The notes: generated from the sequence alone by a model not told the origin. A stretch of DNA of 64,000 bases from an uncultured Bacteroidota bacterium (GCA_903904855.1 CAIVEH010000121.1:1-64000), one strand, 5' to 3'; counted from the first letter of the stretch, positions 9,176 through 18,982 are shown. A program made the numbers and translations.

Positions 9176-9850
9176 ATGCCATCTACTTACGAACAGATTT
9201 TTGAGAATAATAAGAAATGGGTAGCCAACATGATTACCCGTGATGCTGATTTTTTTGAGAAACTGGCAAAAGATCAGACTCCTGACTACCTGTATATAGG
9301 CTGTTCAGACAGCCGGGTGCCAGCCAATGAAATAATGGGCCTTGAGCCCGGTGATGTTTTTGTGCACCGTAATGTGGGCAACCTGGTCAATAATACCGAT
9401 CTCAATGTGCTGACAGTTATCAATTTTGCGGTGAAGCACCTTAACGTGAAACACATCATTGTGTGCGGGCATTATAATTGTGGTGGAGTTAAGGCTGCAA
9501 TGATACCTAAAGATATGGGCCTGCTCAATCCGTGGCTTAGAAATATTAGGGATGTGTACCGGATGCACTCGCAGGAGCTTGATGCAATAACCGATGAACA
9601 AAAACGATACAGCAGGCTGGTAGAACTGAATGTAATAGAGCAGGCTACAAATGTAATTAAGACTGCCACTGTGCAGAAAGGCTACCAGAAAAATGGATGT
9701 CCCATTGTGCACGGATGGGTATTTGATCTGCACTCTGGCATTCTGATAGACCTGAATATCAATTTCAAAGCAATTCTTGAGAGTATCCAGAAAATCTATA
9801 ACCTCACAGGCATAGATTCGGAGCATAATGAGGATGGAGAAGAATTATAG
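9176..9850 (+). CDS. Beta-class carbonic anhydrase
   Basis: 224 residues containing all beta-carbonic anhydrase signatures: CSDSR (C43, D45, R47), then H99 and C102 in VCGHYNCGG, which together ligate zinc, plus the LEPGDVFVHRNVGN segment. It interconverts CO2 and bicarbonate in the cytoplasm. A GTG at 9158 would add six residues, but the ATG at 9176 gives the usual N-terminus. It is monocistronic and divergent from the FAH-family gene. Confidence 0.93.
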   Translation: MPSTYEQIFENNKKWVANMITRDADFFEKLAKDQTPDYLYIGCSDSRVPANEIMGLEPGDVFVHRNVGNLVNNTDLNVLTVINFAVKHLNVKHIIVCGHYNCGGVKAAMIPKDMGLLNPWLRNIRDVYRMHSQELDAITDEQKRYSRLVELNVIEQATNVIKTATVQKGYQKNGCPIVHGWVFDLHSGILIDLNINFKAILESIQKIYNLTGIDSEHNEDGEEL

Positions 9851-9889
9851 CCATTTTGCAAAATCCAGGTAGTTACTTCCCTTTCCACA

Positions 9890-10768
9890 TTATGCAACTA
9901 TCACTTCCTGTGCGCCATGTTCAATCCTGAACTTTATGGTGTTTTCACAAACGTGAGCATCCCCATCAGTCTGCATCAACCGCAAACCGGGGTTTGAGAC
10001 AGAGATATCTTTACCTTGCAGATGACGCACAAATGGGCTGCTGGTTATAGTACCTTGCATGCCCCTTAAAGCTAGTAGGCCACCCAATATTTTTGGAAAC
10101 TTCTTAATAATGATTAAGTTCATTATACCATCAGTAAAGTCGGCCATAGGGGCAATCTTGAAATTATAACCAAACTGCTGGCCATTGGCAACATTGATCA
10201 TAAAGGCACGTTCATTGAATTGCTTGCCATCCACGGTTATCTGCCAGCTCCAAGATTTATAGAGCCACAAGTATTTTGTTACCAGCCAGCTGTAAATCCA
10301 GAAGCCCCTGGTTTCGCTTTTGGCAAACTTCTTAGATATAAGCGCATCAAACGCCACGCCGGCAGTGCTGATAAAAGGCTGGTCATTGGCATAGCAAACA
10401 TCCATTTTCACCGTATTCCCCTTATTGATCAGTTTCATTGCTTCACCTGTATCCAAAGGTATCTTCATTGTGCGCGCCATTCCGTTGCCCGATCCTTTGG
10501 GTATTATGCCTAATATTGTTTTGGTTCCGATTAGGCCCTGCACAATATCATTTACGGAACCATCGCCACCCACTGCAACGACAGCATAAGCACCGTTTCG
10601 TGCAGCCTGACCGGCCAGTTTAATGCCATGCTTTGCAAATTCGGTATGAAGAATTTCGTGAGAATACAGCTCATTATCGAGGTAAGAAGCTATTGCATCT
10701 TTAATTTCTTTCTGCCGTTCTACACCTGATTTTGGATTTATGATAAAGACGATGTGCTTTTTGCTCAT
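9890..10768 (-). CDS. Diacylglycerol/lipid kinase family protein (YegS/DagK-like)
   Basis: A 292-residue protein with the diacylglycerol kinase catalytic signature: IINPKSG at the N-terminus (about residues 8-14) and GGDGSVNDIVQGL (about 67-79), followed by IPKGSGNGMART. The C-terminal half matches the beta-sandwich domain of YegS. It probably phosphorylates a lipid diacylglycerol or sphingoid base at the inner membrane; the exact lipid is unknown. Its start overlaps the stop of nadC by 4 bp (10765-10768), indicating translational coupling in one operon. Confidence 0.88.
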   Translation of the reverse strand: MSKKHIVFIINPKSGVERQKEIKDAIASYLDNELYSHEILHTEFAKHGIKLAGQAARNGAYAVVAVGGDGSVNDIVQGLIGTKTILGIIPKGSGNGMARTMKIPLDTGEAMKLINKGNTVKMDVCYANDQPFISTAGVAFDALISKKFAKSETRGFWIYSWLVTKYLWLYKSWSWQITVDGKQFNERAFMINVANGQQFGYNFKIAPMADFTDGIMNLIIIKKFPKILGGLLALRGMQGTITSSPFVRHLQGKDISVSNPGLRLMQTDGDAHVCENTIKFRIEHGAQEVIVA

Positions 10769-11604
10769 ATTATCTGTGCTTTGAGGCTGAGGTCCATACT
10801 TACTGCATGATGAATAATGGCGCCAGCCGAAATATAATCTGCACCAGCCTTTGCGTAATCTCTTATATTACTGAGATTAATCCCACCCGAAGCTTCAGTT
10901 TCAAACCTGCCTGCTATAAGTTCCACAGCTTCTGCAACCTGGGCCGGAGTAAAATTATCCAGCATAATCCGCTGCACATTTCCGGTATTTAAAACCCGCC
11001 TTACATCTTCCAGGTTCCTGGTCTCCACTTCAATACCAAGGTCTAAATTATTAGTCAGCAGATATGCATTGGTCCTTTTTATTGCCTCTTCTATTCCACC
11101 ACAAAAATCTATATGGTTGTCCTTCAGCATAATCATATCATACAAGCCCATTCGGTGATTAACACCACCACCAATTTTCACAGCTTCTTTTTCATAACGC
11201 CGGAACAAGGGAGTTGTTTTGCGGGTATCCAGTATTTTGGTTTTGAAATCTTTTATTGCATCCACATACTGATGGGTCAGTGAAGCTATACCACTCATCC
11301 GTTGCATACAGTTCAGGGCAAGCCTTTCAGCTTTGAGAATAGTGTGTACCCTTGCAGATACTTCAAAGGCTACTTCGCCTTTTAGCACTTTTTCGCCATC
11401 AGTTTTGAAAAGTTCAAAAGACGCATCCGGTTCGAGAAACAGAAAAATCTCACGGGCAAGGTTAATACCTGCTATTATGCCATCTTCCTTTATCTTAAGT
11501 ACTGCTTTGCCGCGAGCCTCGGCCGGGATACTTGCTAGCGTGGAATAATCGCCACCCCCAACATCCTCCAGCAAAGCTGCCTGAATAAATTCCCTGTTAT
11601 CCAA
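10765..11604 (-). CDS. nadC: Nicotinate-nucleotide pyrophosphorylase (carboxylating), NadC
   Basis: A 279-residue protein with the NadC layout: an N-terminal four-stranded domain, then the barrel motifs ILDTRKTTP-x-x-R, KIGGGVNHRMGLYDMIMLKDNH and EVETRNLEDV, ending in EASGGI-x-L and YISAGAIIHHA. It converts quinolinate and PRPP to nicotinate mononucleotide in de novo NAD synthesis. It is first in a two-gene operon with the lipid kinase; nadA/nadB are not in the window. Confidence 0.95.
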   Translation of the reverse strand: MDNREFIQAALLEDVGGGDYSTLASIPAEARGKAVLKIKEDGIIAGINLAREIFLFLEPDASFELFKTDGEKVLKGEVAFEVSARVHTILKAERLALNCMQRMSGIASLTHQYVDAIKDFKTKILDTRKTTPLFRRYEKEAVKIGGGVNHRMGLYDMIMLKDNHIDFCGGIEEAIKRTNAYLLTNNLDLGIEVETRNLEDVRRVLNTGNVQRIMLDNFTPAQVAEAVELIAGRFETEASGGINLSNIRDYAKAGADYISAGAIIHHAVSMDLSLKAQII

Positions 11605-11718
11605 TAATAATTTTTTAAAATAGTTGGCAAAATTAGGAGAATAGAAGGTATTTCAATGTTAAATATTTGTGTTGCAGGGAATTATCTGGTTATGGACGAG
11701 TATTATTATCAGGCTTGA

Positions 11719-12213
11719 TCATTCCTTTTTACTCACATTATACTTGTAAATCCTGTCCCAATAATTGGCGTAGTCGCCCTTGTGCGGACCGAATAAAACC
11801 TTAATTACTTTAACCGAATCGTCGGCAGTAATCGTAATTTCTGTTTTTTCTTTAGTATCCAGCCACAGCCCTTTATATACAAAGCTGTTCGTTTTCTTAT
11901 CGAATACCGGCTTGCTTTCAATTGCCGCTTTCATTGGGTGTTTCTTATCGGCGGTATAAAAAATCTGCACAAATTTACCGGCAGGGTTTATTTCAATTTC
12001 ACCATCAATTTTCAATCCTGTAGAGTCGTAATTGTAAATTACTTTGCCTCCATTTTCAGGGCTTGTAGTTATAAAATCATCCATAGTCAGCGAATGGAAA
12101 ACATAATACAGTGGCTTAACCGGTTCTTTCTTTACCTCAGTTCCGGCAGGATGGGTCTGAGCAAGCAAGGAAACCGGGAATAATAACACTATCCACATTA
12201 ATTTCATAAGCAA
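11719..12213 (-). CDS. Exported hypothetical protein
   Basis: 164 residues with a clear signal peptide (LMWIVLLFPVSLLAQ, residues 5-19) and a predicted all-beta mature part. The C-terminal half resembles the small DUF2147-like lipocalin-type proteins in which a calculated value ends in YWDRIYKYNV, but I cannot name the family firmly. It is alone, with 115 bp to nadC and 139 bp to queA. Periplasmic or surface location is inferred from the signal. Confidence 0.65.
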   Translation of the reverse strand: MLMKLMWIVLLFPVSLLAQTHPAGTEVKKEPVKPLYYVFHSLTMDDFITTSPENGGKVIYNYDSTGLKIDGEIEINPAGKFVQIFYTADKKHPMKAAIESKPVFDKKTNSFVYKGLWLDTKEKTEITITADDSVKVIKVLFGPHKGDYANYWDRIYKYNVSKKE

Positions 12214-12352
12214 AATATTAAAGAAGTCTGTTGCAAGCTGCTTTCATTAATCGGGGCCAGCCTGTTATTTCATTTGAAACAATACAAAATTACTCAAAAA
12301 ACCACGAAATGCCCTGATATAAAAAGGTTAGGTGAGCAGAATCGGACCAATT

Positions 12353-13594
12353 TTACTTTACCTCCTTGTGCCACAGTAATCCACCATCACCATAGCTCAG
12401 AAATCTGAAATCATGATGCATGGCATAATCATAAACTTTGCGCCAGTCATTGCCGATAACTGCAGCAACCAATAATAGCAGGGTACTATGAGGCTGGTGA
12501 AAATTGGTAACCAGTCCGTTAACTACCTGGAATTTATAGCCCGGAGCAATCAGTATTTGAGTGCGTGTTACCAGCCTTGAAAAGCTGTTCTTGTCCAGGT
12601 AGGCTACTATTGCTTCAAGTGCCTCTTCATTAGTGCAATCACAAATTAACTCATAGGGGTCCCACTGGCCAACGGCTATGCCCTGCCAGTCTATATTTAT
12701 CCCTTTTATCAGCTTGCAGCCTATCCAGTAAAGGCTTTCCAAGGTGCGGAGTGATGTTGTTCCAACAGCAACAATGTTTTTTCCAAGGTTGTTCAGAATA
12801 TTTACGATTACAGCACGGTCAACATCCATCCATTCGGCGTGCATATCGTGCTCCGCCATTGTAGCGGCCTTCACCGGTTTGAAAGTGCCAGCGCCTACAT
12901 GCAGGGTAACATACAAAATCTGGATGCTTTTTGCAGCCAGCCCTTTAAATATTTCTTCCGTAAAGTGCAGTCCGGCTGTTGGGGCTGCCACACTACCTTC
13001 ATCTCTTGCATAGGTTGTCTGGTAAGTCGATTCGTCTCCTACCTCAGCTTCCCGGTGCAGGTAAGGTGGCAGGGGTATTTTACCTGCAAAATGCAATACC
13101 TCTGCAAAACTCAGATCTTCATTATCCCACTCCAGGCTAAGGATAAATGCAGATGCATTTCGCGACACTATTCTGGCTGACAATGTGAAATGTGGTAGCT
13201 CATGTGTTAACTGTAATACCATACCGGGTTTCCATTTACCTGCGCCGCCTACAAGGCACTCCCATATTACCTTTTGTTTTTGCAACATGGCGGTTTGTAT
13301 ATCAGGATACTGCATATCAGGCGCCAGGCAGAAAACTTCGATTGAACCACCGGATGGTTTTTTAAAAAGCAGCCTGGCATTCACTACCCTGGTCTGATTA
13401 AAAACCATCAGGGTGTCAGCAGGTATATAGTCTGGAATGTTTCGGTAAATGTCTTCTGAAGTATTACCTTCTTTATAAACCAGAAGTTTAGATGCGTCTC
13501 TTTCCGGCAACGGGTATCTGGCTATCCGGTCGTCGGGCAGCGGGTAGGTATAATCTTCTATTCGCAGGTTTTTGGGGTGCATTTTTTGGGTCAT
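12353..13594 (-). CDS. queA: S-adenosylmethionine:tRNA ribosyltransferase-isomerase, QueA
   Basis: A 413-residue protein with QueA motifs: DYTYPLPDDRIARYPLPERD at the start, FNQTRVVNARL, GSVAAPTAGLHFTEE, LHVGAGTFKPV and the C-terminal NFHQPHSTLLLLVAA. QueA adds the cyclopentenediol ring precursor to tRNA in queuosine synthesis. It is about 60 residues longer than the compact type, through small insertions in the middle, as seen in Bacteroidota. Its start is directly adjacent to the stop of the DUF1016 nuclease gene upstream (13594/13595), suggesting co-transcription. Confidence 0.95.
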   Translation of the reverse strand: MTQKMHPKNLRIEDYTYPLPDDRIARYPLPERDASKLLVYKEGNTSEDIYRNIPDYIPADTLMVFNQTRVVNARLLFKKPSGGSIEVFCLAPDMQYPDIQTAMLQKQKVIWECLVGGAGKWKPGMVLQLTHELPHFTLSARIVSRNASAFILSLEWDNEDLSFAEVLHFAGKIPLPPYLHREAEVGDESTYQTTYARDEGSVAAPTAGLHFTEEIFKGLAAKSIQILYVTLHVGAGTFKPVKAATMAEHDMHAEWMDVDRAVIVNILNNLGKNIVAVGTTSLRTLESLYWIGCKLIKGINIDWQGIAVGQWDPYELICDCTNEEALEAIVAYLDKNSFSRLVTRTQILIAPGYKFQVVNGLVTNFHQPHSTLLLLVAAVIGNDWRKVYDYAMHHDFRFLSYGDGGLLWHKEVK

Positions 13595-14755
13595 TTACAA
13601 CTTCTTCAACTCATGTTTTATAAATGATTCCAATTCTTCCTTCCCTGGTAATTGAAGCATGTAATTTCTGACGAATAGCTGTTTATCCATGTCTGCTGTG
13701 GCATATTCCACCAATGCATCATTTTTATTGGTTACCAGTAAAATTCCTATTGGTGGATTTTCATCCTGCTGTTTCACTTCCTTTTTATAATAGTTGATAT
13801 ACGTATTCAGTTGCCCGGCATTGGTATGATTGAATTCATCAACTTTCAATTCTACAAGTACATGGCATCTGAGTAAGCGGTGATAAAAAACAAGGTCTAT
13901 ATAGAAATATTCATCCCCTATTAGTATTCTTTTTTGTCTTGCTTCAAGACAAAAACCGTGTCCCAGTTCCATAAAGAACTGCTGGAGATTATCAAGCAGA
14001 GCTGTTTCGAGATCACTTTCTTCTACCAGGTCTTTGGTTGGTAATCCCAGAAATTCAAAAGCATAAAAGTCCCTGATTAAGGACGAAGATTGAAAAGTTT
14101 CTGATTTGCCTTTTATCTTTTGCAACAACATTTCCGGTTTTCCGGAAAGACTGCTTCTTTCATAAAGCAGTGTGTTAATTTGCCTTTTCAATTCTCTTAC
14201 GCTCCATGTTCCTTTTATTGCCTCTGCCGCATAAAAGAATCGCTTGGATGCATCATTAATAGCTAACAAAAGCGTTATATGCGAAAAGGATAGTTTATTT
14301 ATTAGTGCATCTAATAGTATAGTTTCATTAGCTTCATTAGTGCCGGTTATTTCTTTATTATAATGATTATCAGTGATTTGGAATTCGTCAGACACTGTCT
14401 GACGAAATCCCATTGAACTATTTTTAATTTCAAATGGAATTTGATTAATCCTGATATTCGTTTTCTGTAATTCGTCAGACACTGTCTGACGAATTTGGGG
14501 ATACATAATATAAAATAGTCTGTTCAGTTTCAGATTAGTAACTGAAAGTCCTTTTATATCCAGTGAATCAGATAAAATATCAAGCAGTTTATCTCCGTAT
14601 TTAGCCCTGTCTTCCCCATTTTGTTCATACTCCACAATGTAATATCCAATCAGCCAATTACGGATAGTAAGCAGGCGGTTTACTGATTTACTGGCTTCGG
14701 CCTTTAATGAGCCATCAATATTCTGTATCTGAGAAACAAGAAGGTTTAACTGCAT
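13595..14755 (-). CDS. DUF1016/YhcG-family PD-(D/E)XK nuclease-like protein
   Basis: A 386-residue protein with the DUF1016 N-terminal domain (residues 1-100 and about 150-215) and the YhcG-type PDDEXK C-terminal domain (about 235-386): RILIGDEYFYIDLVFYHRLLRCHVLVELKV gives the D...E-x-K core. Members are found near restriction systems and mobile DNA and are presumed DNA-binding nucleases. The segment around residues 90-140 is expanded: the motif RQTVSDE occurs twice, each time encoded by the same 23-bp palindrome, and interrupts the normal QTVS...SH sequence. Adjacent to queA with no gap, which is odd for an accessory gene. Confidence 0.82.
   Translation of the reverse strand: MQLNLLVSQIQNIDGSLKAEASKSVNRLLTIRNWLIGYYIVEYEQNGEDRAKYGDKLLDILSDSLDIKGLSVTNLKLNRLFYIMYPQIRQTVSDELQKTNIRINQIPFEIKNSSMGFRQTVSDEFQITDNHYNKEITGTNEANETILLDALINKLSFSHITLLLAINDASKRFFYAAEAIKGTWSVRELKRQINTLLYERSSLSGKPEMLLQKIKGKSETFQSSSLIRDFYAFEFLGLPTKDLVEESDLETALLDNLQQFFMELGHGFCLEARQKRILIGDEYFYIDLVFYHRLLRCHVLVELKVDEFNHTNAGQLNTYINYYKKEVKQQDENPPIGILLVTNKNDALVEYATADMDKQLFVRNYMLQLPGKEELESFIKHELKKL
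14384..14406. repeat. 23-bp palindromic repeat inside the DUF1016 gene, copy 1
   Basis: Perfect palindrome with 11-nt arms (TTCGTCAGACA and its complement) around a single C. It is read in frame on the minus strand and contributes the residues QTVSDE. An identical copy lies 87 bp away. Confidence 0.9.
14471..14493. repeat. 23-bp palindromic repeat inside the DUF1016 gene, copy 2
   Basis: Identical to the copy at 14384-14406, same orientation and same reading frame; the start-to-start distance of 87 bp is 29 codons, so the insertion keeps the frame. Confidence 0.9.
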
Positions 14756-14783
14756 AGGCTTTGTTATAACTGTAAATTATTAC

Positions 14784-16175
14784 TTACCTGATTTCTGGTA
14801 TAGTTATCCCGGTAATTTTCCGATAAAGGTCTATAGCATAAAGATCAGTCATGCCGGCAATAAAATCAACTACCGATTGTAGGTCATGGTACACATTTTT
14901 TCCATCGTGCAATATCGGGAATTGTGAAGAAACCAGCTTAATGATCTTCCGAGATTTGCTTTCATCCGGATGGAGTACTGCATGCACAAACTCCTTCAAT
15001 AAACCGCCTATCACGTTATAACCTGCAATCTCTATTTCTACCACTGCCCGGTAATTATAGATATGTTTCACAGAAAAGTCATTGATCCGCTCTATAAGTT
15101 TATGATCATCTTTTGAAAGACAACTCAGCAGGTCTTTTTCAAGTGTGCCGTTCAGCAGGACTTCCTCAAGTGCCATAAATGTTTTTGCCAGTTTATCTAT
15201 CATCAACCCGATCCAACGTGCACGGATGTATTGTACCTTCTGGTTATCATCATTTATGTTAGCCAGTTTTTTTTCAAGATAGCTGCGCGAACTGTAGCCT
15301 GCCTCCTGGTCGAAGAAAGGAAGGAACATATCCATAAAAGTATTTAGCTGGATAAGATGCAGCCGGTGGGCATCTTCCAGATCTATTACCCGGTAGCAGA
15401 TATCATCGGCGGCTTCGGTAAGATATACAAACGGATGACGGGCAAACACATGTTCAAAACCTTTTTTGGGTGGTATGTGCAATGCCATGGCAATATGCCT
15501 GTAGGTATTCAGTTCGGATTCAAAAAAGCCTGCTTTTTTTGTAGCGATCAGCCCGCTTATTTTATTAAAGCCTTCGATTGATGCACTGGGGTATTTCACA
15601 AGCGATGCCAGTGTGGAATAGGTGAGCCGGTAACCGCCGGGCTCCGGTTCGTTGAAGCTGTGGGTAAGTACCCTTAAAGCATTAGAATTGCCTTCGAACC
15701 GTTCAAAATCGCTGCGCTGGTTTTCGCTGAGTGCGTCGTGGATAATGGTTTTGGTATCTCCTTCAAGGCCTCTGAAAAAAGTACGTATAGCATCTTCACC
15801 CGAATGGCCGAAAGGCGGGTTGCCGATGTCGTGCGCCAGGCAGGCAGATGCAATAACAGAAGCCAGCTCATGCCGGTAAAATTCCCTGAAATCATCGCCC
15901 TCATCTTTGTACTTAGCTGCAATCTGTTCACCTACAGCTTTACCTAATGACCGGCCAACAGAAGCCACCTCCAGGCTATGAGTGAGCCGGTTATGAACAA
16001 AAATTGCGCCGGGCAAAGGAAATACCTGTGTCTTATTCTGCAAACGCCGGAAGGCAGATGAAAAAATAATCCGGTCATAATCGCGCTGGAAATCATTGCG
16101 CATCGGGTCATATCTGTAGTTTTTCTTTTCAGACTCTCCCGTTCGTTGGCTTGTGTAAAGTGATGCCCAGTTCAT
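14784..16175 (-). CDS. dgt: Deoxyguanosinetriphosphate triphosphohydrolase-like HD protein (dGTPase)
   Basis: A 463-residue HD-domain protein. The metal motif is split as in dGTPases: H in HNRLTHSLEVASVGR, then AHDIGNPPFGHSGEDAIR and a later D in EAADDICYRVIDLEDAHRL. The N-terminus (YRNDFQRDYDRIIFSSAFRRLQNKTQVFP) is diagnostic. It hydrolyses dNTPs to nucleosides plus triphosphate, controlling dNTP pools and in some bacteria limiting phage. It lies 28 bp upstream of the DUF1016 gene on the same strand, so dgt, the nuclease and queA may be one transcript. Confidence 0.92.
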   Translation of the reverse strand: MNWASLYTSQRTGESEKKNYRYDPMRNDFQRDYDRIIFSSAFRRLQNKTQVFPLPGAIFVHNRLTHSLEVASVGRSLGKAVGEQIAAKYKDEGDDFREFYRHELASVIASACLAHDIGNPPFGHSGEDAIRTFFRGLEGDTKTIIHDALSENQRSDFERFEGNSNALRVLTHSFNEPEPGGYRLTYSTLASLVKYPSASIEGFNKISGLIATKKAGFFESELNTYRHIAMALHIPPKKGFEHVFARHPFVYLTEAADDICYRVIDLEDAHRLHLIQLNTFMDMFLPFFDQEAGYSSRSYLEKKLANINDDNQKVQYIRARWIGLMIDKLAKTFMALEEVLLNGTLEKDLLSCLSKDDHKLIERINDFSVKHIYNYRAVVEIEIAGYNVIGGLLKEFVHAVLHPDESKSRKIIKLVSSQFPILHDGKNVYHDLQSVVDFIAGMTDLYAIDLYRKITGITIPEIR

Positions 16176-16295
16176 TGTGTAAATATAGCCATCAAATCAT
16201 GTCCCGACAAAAATGCACACACTCAGTTATACCCGATGCAGAAATCCAATCCGGATTTTTTAAAAGATGTGATTTTGCTTTACCTGGAATATGAA

Positions 16296-17099
16296 CTATT
16301 CCCCATTACTTGTCTGGGGTAGAGTTTTAATAAAGTCTTCCGCTTCTTTCCGGGTTTTGAATCGTTTAAAACGCAGGCTGTCGGGTACATTACCCGATAT
16401 CAGGAAAGTACTTCCGATGGGATTATTAAAAGGTTTAGATTGTGGCTTTTTGGCAGGAGCAACTTTTTCAGCAGGGGCAGGTTTTGATTCAGACATTGTA
16501 AGCGGAGGATATCTGGCATTTCTTATGGCCTTTTCTTCGGGCGTAAGCTTGCTATATGGTTTCACAGCTATAGGGTCATACATCTTGAAATCAACATCAT
16601 CAGCATTCATAGCACTGTTGGCATAACTGGTATAGGCATAATCAACCAGTAACTGGGGTGCAATGCGCCTGTCAAATAGCTGCATTGGAGCATCGGTATT
16701 CAGCACATAGTCCGACAGTTCTCTTTGTTTGTACCTGTATTTATCTATGTTTATCCTGTACTCCTGTGGTTTTATTTTCCTGCTTCCCTGCGGTGTCATC
16801 CGGTTATTATTTATTGTCTTCAGCACCTCGGCATATTTCTTATCATTGCCAGCATGTATTTTGATGGGGTCATCGGTTTTGAGGCGTGTTTCACTGGTTT
16901 TATTGTAGAGTCCGGTACGCTCATAAAATTCCTGCACTACAATTGCGTTATTATAAATTTCCAAGCTGTCTTTTAGTGTTGCCTGTTCAGTAGTTGATTG
17001 GGCCAGGCTATTGCGGGCAAAAAAATTAGACAAAAAGATGATGCAGACGCTGAGCGTCCTGATCAGGCAAGAATTATATCGTTTAATAATATTGGTCAC
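16296..17099 (-). CDS. Exported hypothetical protein
   Basis: 267 residues from a GTG at 17099; an in-frame TTG at 17153 would add 18 residues. A hydrophobic segment (LIRTLSVCIIFLSNFFARNSLAQS) ends in a typical signal-peptidase site. The mature part is charged, tyrosine-rich and has a Lys/Pro/Ala linker (about residues 215-235) before a short C-terminal globular stretch. I do not recognise a family. Likely periplasmic or outer-membrane associated. Monocistronic, divergent region to dgt at its 3' side. Confidence 0.6.
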   Translation of the reverse strand: MTNIIKRYNSCLIRTLSVCIIFLSNFFARNSLAQSTTEQATLKDSLEIYNNAIVVQEFYERTGLYNKTSETRLKTDDPIKIHAGNDKKYAEVLKTINNNRMTPQGSRKIKPQEYRINIDKYRYKQRELSDYVLNTDAPMQLFDRRIAPQLLVDYAYTSYANSAMNADDVDFKMYDPIAVKPYSKLTPEEKAIRNARYPPLTMSESKPAPAEKVAPAKKPQSKPFNNPIGSTFLISGNVPDSLRFKRFKTRKEAEDFIKTLPQTSNGE

Positions 17100-17220
17100 A
17101 AACAGGATATATCTATAAACGGTTATTGAATAAATATATTCTATTGGGAGCAAATAAAAAAGAGGAATGGAAAACAGTGATGCAAATTACCAGTCAGGTT
17201 GCAAATAGTACAGGCAACTA

Positions 17221-17580
17221 TCAATTTGCAGGATACAAAAGTTTGGCTAATTCTATTTCATTCCAGCCCAGAAAGTAATTCCCTTTTCCAAGGTGCCACA
17301 TCGGGCGTTTTATGAGTGAGGGGTTTTTTATCATCAGGGCTATGGCCGCCTGTTTATCAACAATACCTGCTTTTTCAATATCGGTTAAACCCCTGAAGGT
17401 TGTGCCCTTGGTATTGATTACCTTATCTGCTGGGTAATGTTTTAGCCATTCAGCAATTGTGTTTTTATCAATACCGCTTACTTTGTAATCGTGAAATGTG
17501 TAGGTCAGATTGTTTGCACTCAGCCATTTCAAGGCTTTTTGCATGGTATCACAGTTCTTTATGCCATAAATGGTAATCAT
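17221..17580 (-). CDS. ArsC/Spx-family protein of the YffB type
   Basis: A 119-residue thioredoxin-fold protein beginning ITIYGIKNCDTMQKALKWL. The single conserved cysteine in KNCDT and the RPMW segment near the C-terminus match YffB/Spx-like members of the arsenate reductase superfamily. True arsenate reductases have extra residues and a partner operon, neither of which is present here, so an RNA polymerase or glutathione-linked role is equally possible. The start gives the normal N-terminus. Confidence 0.8.
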   Translation of the reverse strand: MITIYGIKNCDTMQKALKWLSANNLTYTFHDYKVSGIDKNTIAEWLKHYPADKVINTKGTTFRGLTDIEKAGIVDKQAAIALMIKNPSLIKRPMWHLGKGNYFLGWNEIELAKLLYPAN

Positions 17581-17685
17581 TGTTCAAAAGTAATTAGCTG
17601 GGGTTTATAAAACTTAAAATATTGCTTTTCAAAGGCTATAGAATTGGTAGAAAGCAGACTTTTCTTATCAGAAATTAAAATTTCT

Positions 17686-17710
17686 GAAATTAACTTCCGA
17701 AGTTAATTTC
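17686..17710. terminator. AT-rich perfect hairpin downstream of kbl
   Basis: Twelve-nt arms (GAAATTAACTTC and its complement) around one C, 36 bp after the kbl stop. A smaller palindrome, AGAAATTAAAATTTCT, adjoins it. On the minus strand it is followed by A/T-rich DNA, so a weak terminator role is likely. Confidence 0.5.
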
Positions 17711-17745
17711 ATTTAATTATAAAAAATACGATATAAGAGTCGAGA

Positions 17746-18939
17746 TTAATCCTTCAGTACCCCAAGATCTTTGCCAGCCTTAATGAAGGCATCGATGGCT
17801 TTATCAAGGTGGTGACGCTCATGTCCTGCGGATATCTGCACGCGGATACGGGCGAGTCCTTTAGGCACTACAGGGAAGAAGAAGCCAGTAACGAAAATAC
17901 CTTCTTCCTGCATACGGGCAGCAAACTTCTGGGCTACTACTGCATCGTAAAGCATAATAGGGCAAATGGGGTGTGTGCCTGGTTTTATGTCGAAACCGGC
18001 ATCGGTCATACGCTTACGGAAGTAGAGGGTGTTTGCTTCCAGCTTGTCGCGCAATTCAGTGGTTTCGCTAAGCATATCGAGTACAGCAATTGAAGCTCCT
18101 ACTATGGATGGAGCCAAAGAATTGGAGAACAAGTAAGGACGGCTACGCTGGCGGAGCATATCAATGATCTCTTTGCGGCCGCTGGTAAAGCCCCCAGAAG
18201 CACCACCGAGCGCCTTACCCAGAGTGCCGGTGATGATATCGATACGGCCCATAACACCACACAGCTCATGCACACCACGGCCGGTGGCTCCCATAAAACC
18301 TGAGGAATGGCTCTCATCTATCATAACGAGGGCATCATATTTATCAGCGAGATCGCATATCTTGTCGAGATGGGCAATAGTGCCATCCATAGAGAATACG
18401 GAGTCGGTAACGATGAGGCGTGTGCGGCAGTCCATATTGGCCTGCAACTGGGCCTCGAGGTCGGCCATGTCGTTGTTTTTGTAGCGGCCACGGCGAGCCT
18501 TGCACAGGCGCGCACCATCAATGATAGAGGCATGGTTGAGCTCATCGCTGATGATTGCATCGTTTTCGCCCAGCAGGGGCTCGAAAACACCTCCATTGGC
18601 ATCGAAACATGCCACATATAATATGGCATCATCGGTGCCCAGGAATTTTGAGATCTTTTCCTCAAGTTCTTTATGAATATCCTGGGTGCCACATATAAAC
18701 CGAACAGAACTCATGCCATAGCCGCGGTGATCTATGGCTTTATGAGCGGCTTCAATTACTTTGGGGTGAGAGGAGAGGCCAAGGTAGTTATTGGCACAGA
18801 AATTGAGTACCAGGCGACCATTTACGGTAATTTCCGGGCCTTGTGGTGACTCAATAATACGTTCGCGTTTGAATAAACCGGCGTTTTCTATTTCCTGCAA
18901 TTCAGACTGCAGCCTTGTATAAAATGAAGGACTTGACAT
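17746..18939 (-). CDS. kbl: Glycine C-acetyltransferase (2-amino-3-ketobutyrate CoA ligase)
   Basis: A 397-residue PLP enzyme of the alpha-oxoamine synthase family. It has [28 protein letters not shown]-x-x-[31 protein letters not shown] and the lysine-containing [15 protein letters not shown] segment carrying the PLP Schiff base. Length and the [13 protein letters not shown] motif favour Kbl over serine palmitoyltransferase or BioF. Kbl converts 2-amino-3-oxobutyrate and CoA to glycine and acetyl-CoA. Threonine dehydrogenase is not in the window, but a threonine aldolase lies 1.6 kb away. Confidence 0.93.
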   Translation of the reverse strand: MSSPSFYTRLQSELQEIENAGLFKRERIIESPQGPEITVNGRLVLNFCANNYLGLSSHPKVIEAAHKAIDHRGYGMSSVRFICGTQDIHKELEEKISKFLGTDDAILYVACFDANGGVFEPLLGENDAIISDELNHASIIDGARLCKARRGRYKNNDMADLEAQLQANMDCRTRLIVTDSVFSMDGTIAHLDKICDLADKYDALVMIDESHSSGFMGATGRGVHELCGVMGRIDIITGTLGKALGGASGGFTSGRKEIIDMLRQRSRPYLFSNSLAPSIVGASIAVLDMLSETTELRDKLEANTLYFRKRMTDAGFDIKPGTHPICPIMLYDAVVAQKFAARMQEEGIFVTGFFFPVVPKGLARIRVQISAGHERHHLDKAIDAFIKAGKDLGVLKD

Positions 18940-18982
18940 GATATAATAAATTTAAAACAACTAAAAAGCCAGCTTTCCCCCA

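Noticed and set aside
17221-17580. Arsenate reductase ArsC
   Set aside because: No ars genes nearby and the sequence matches the YffB/Spx-like branch better.
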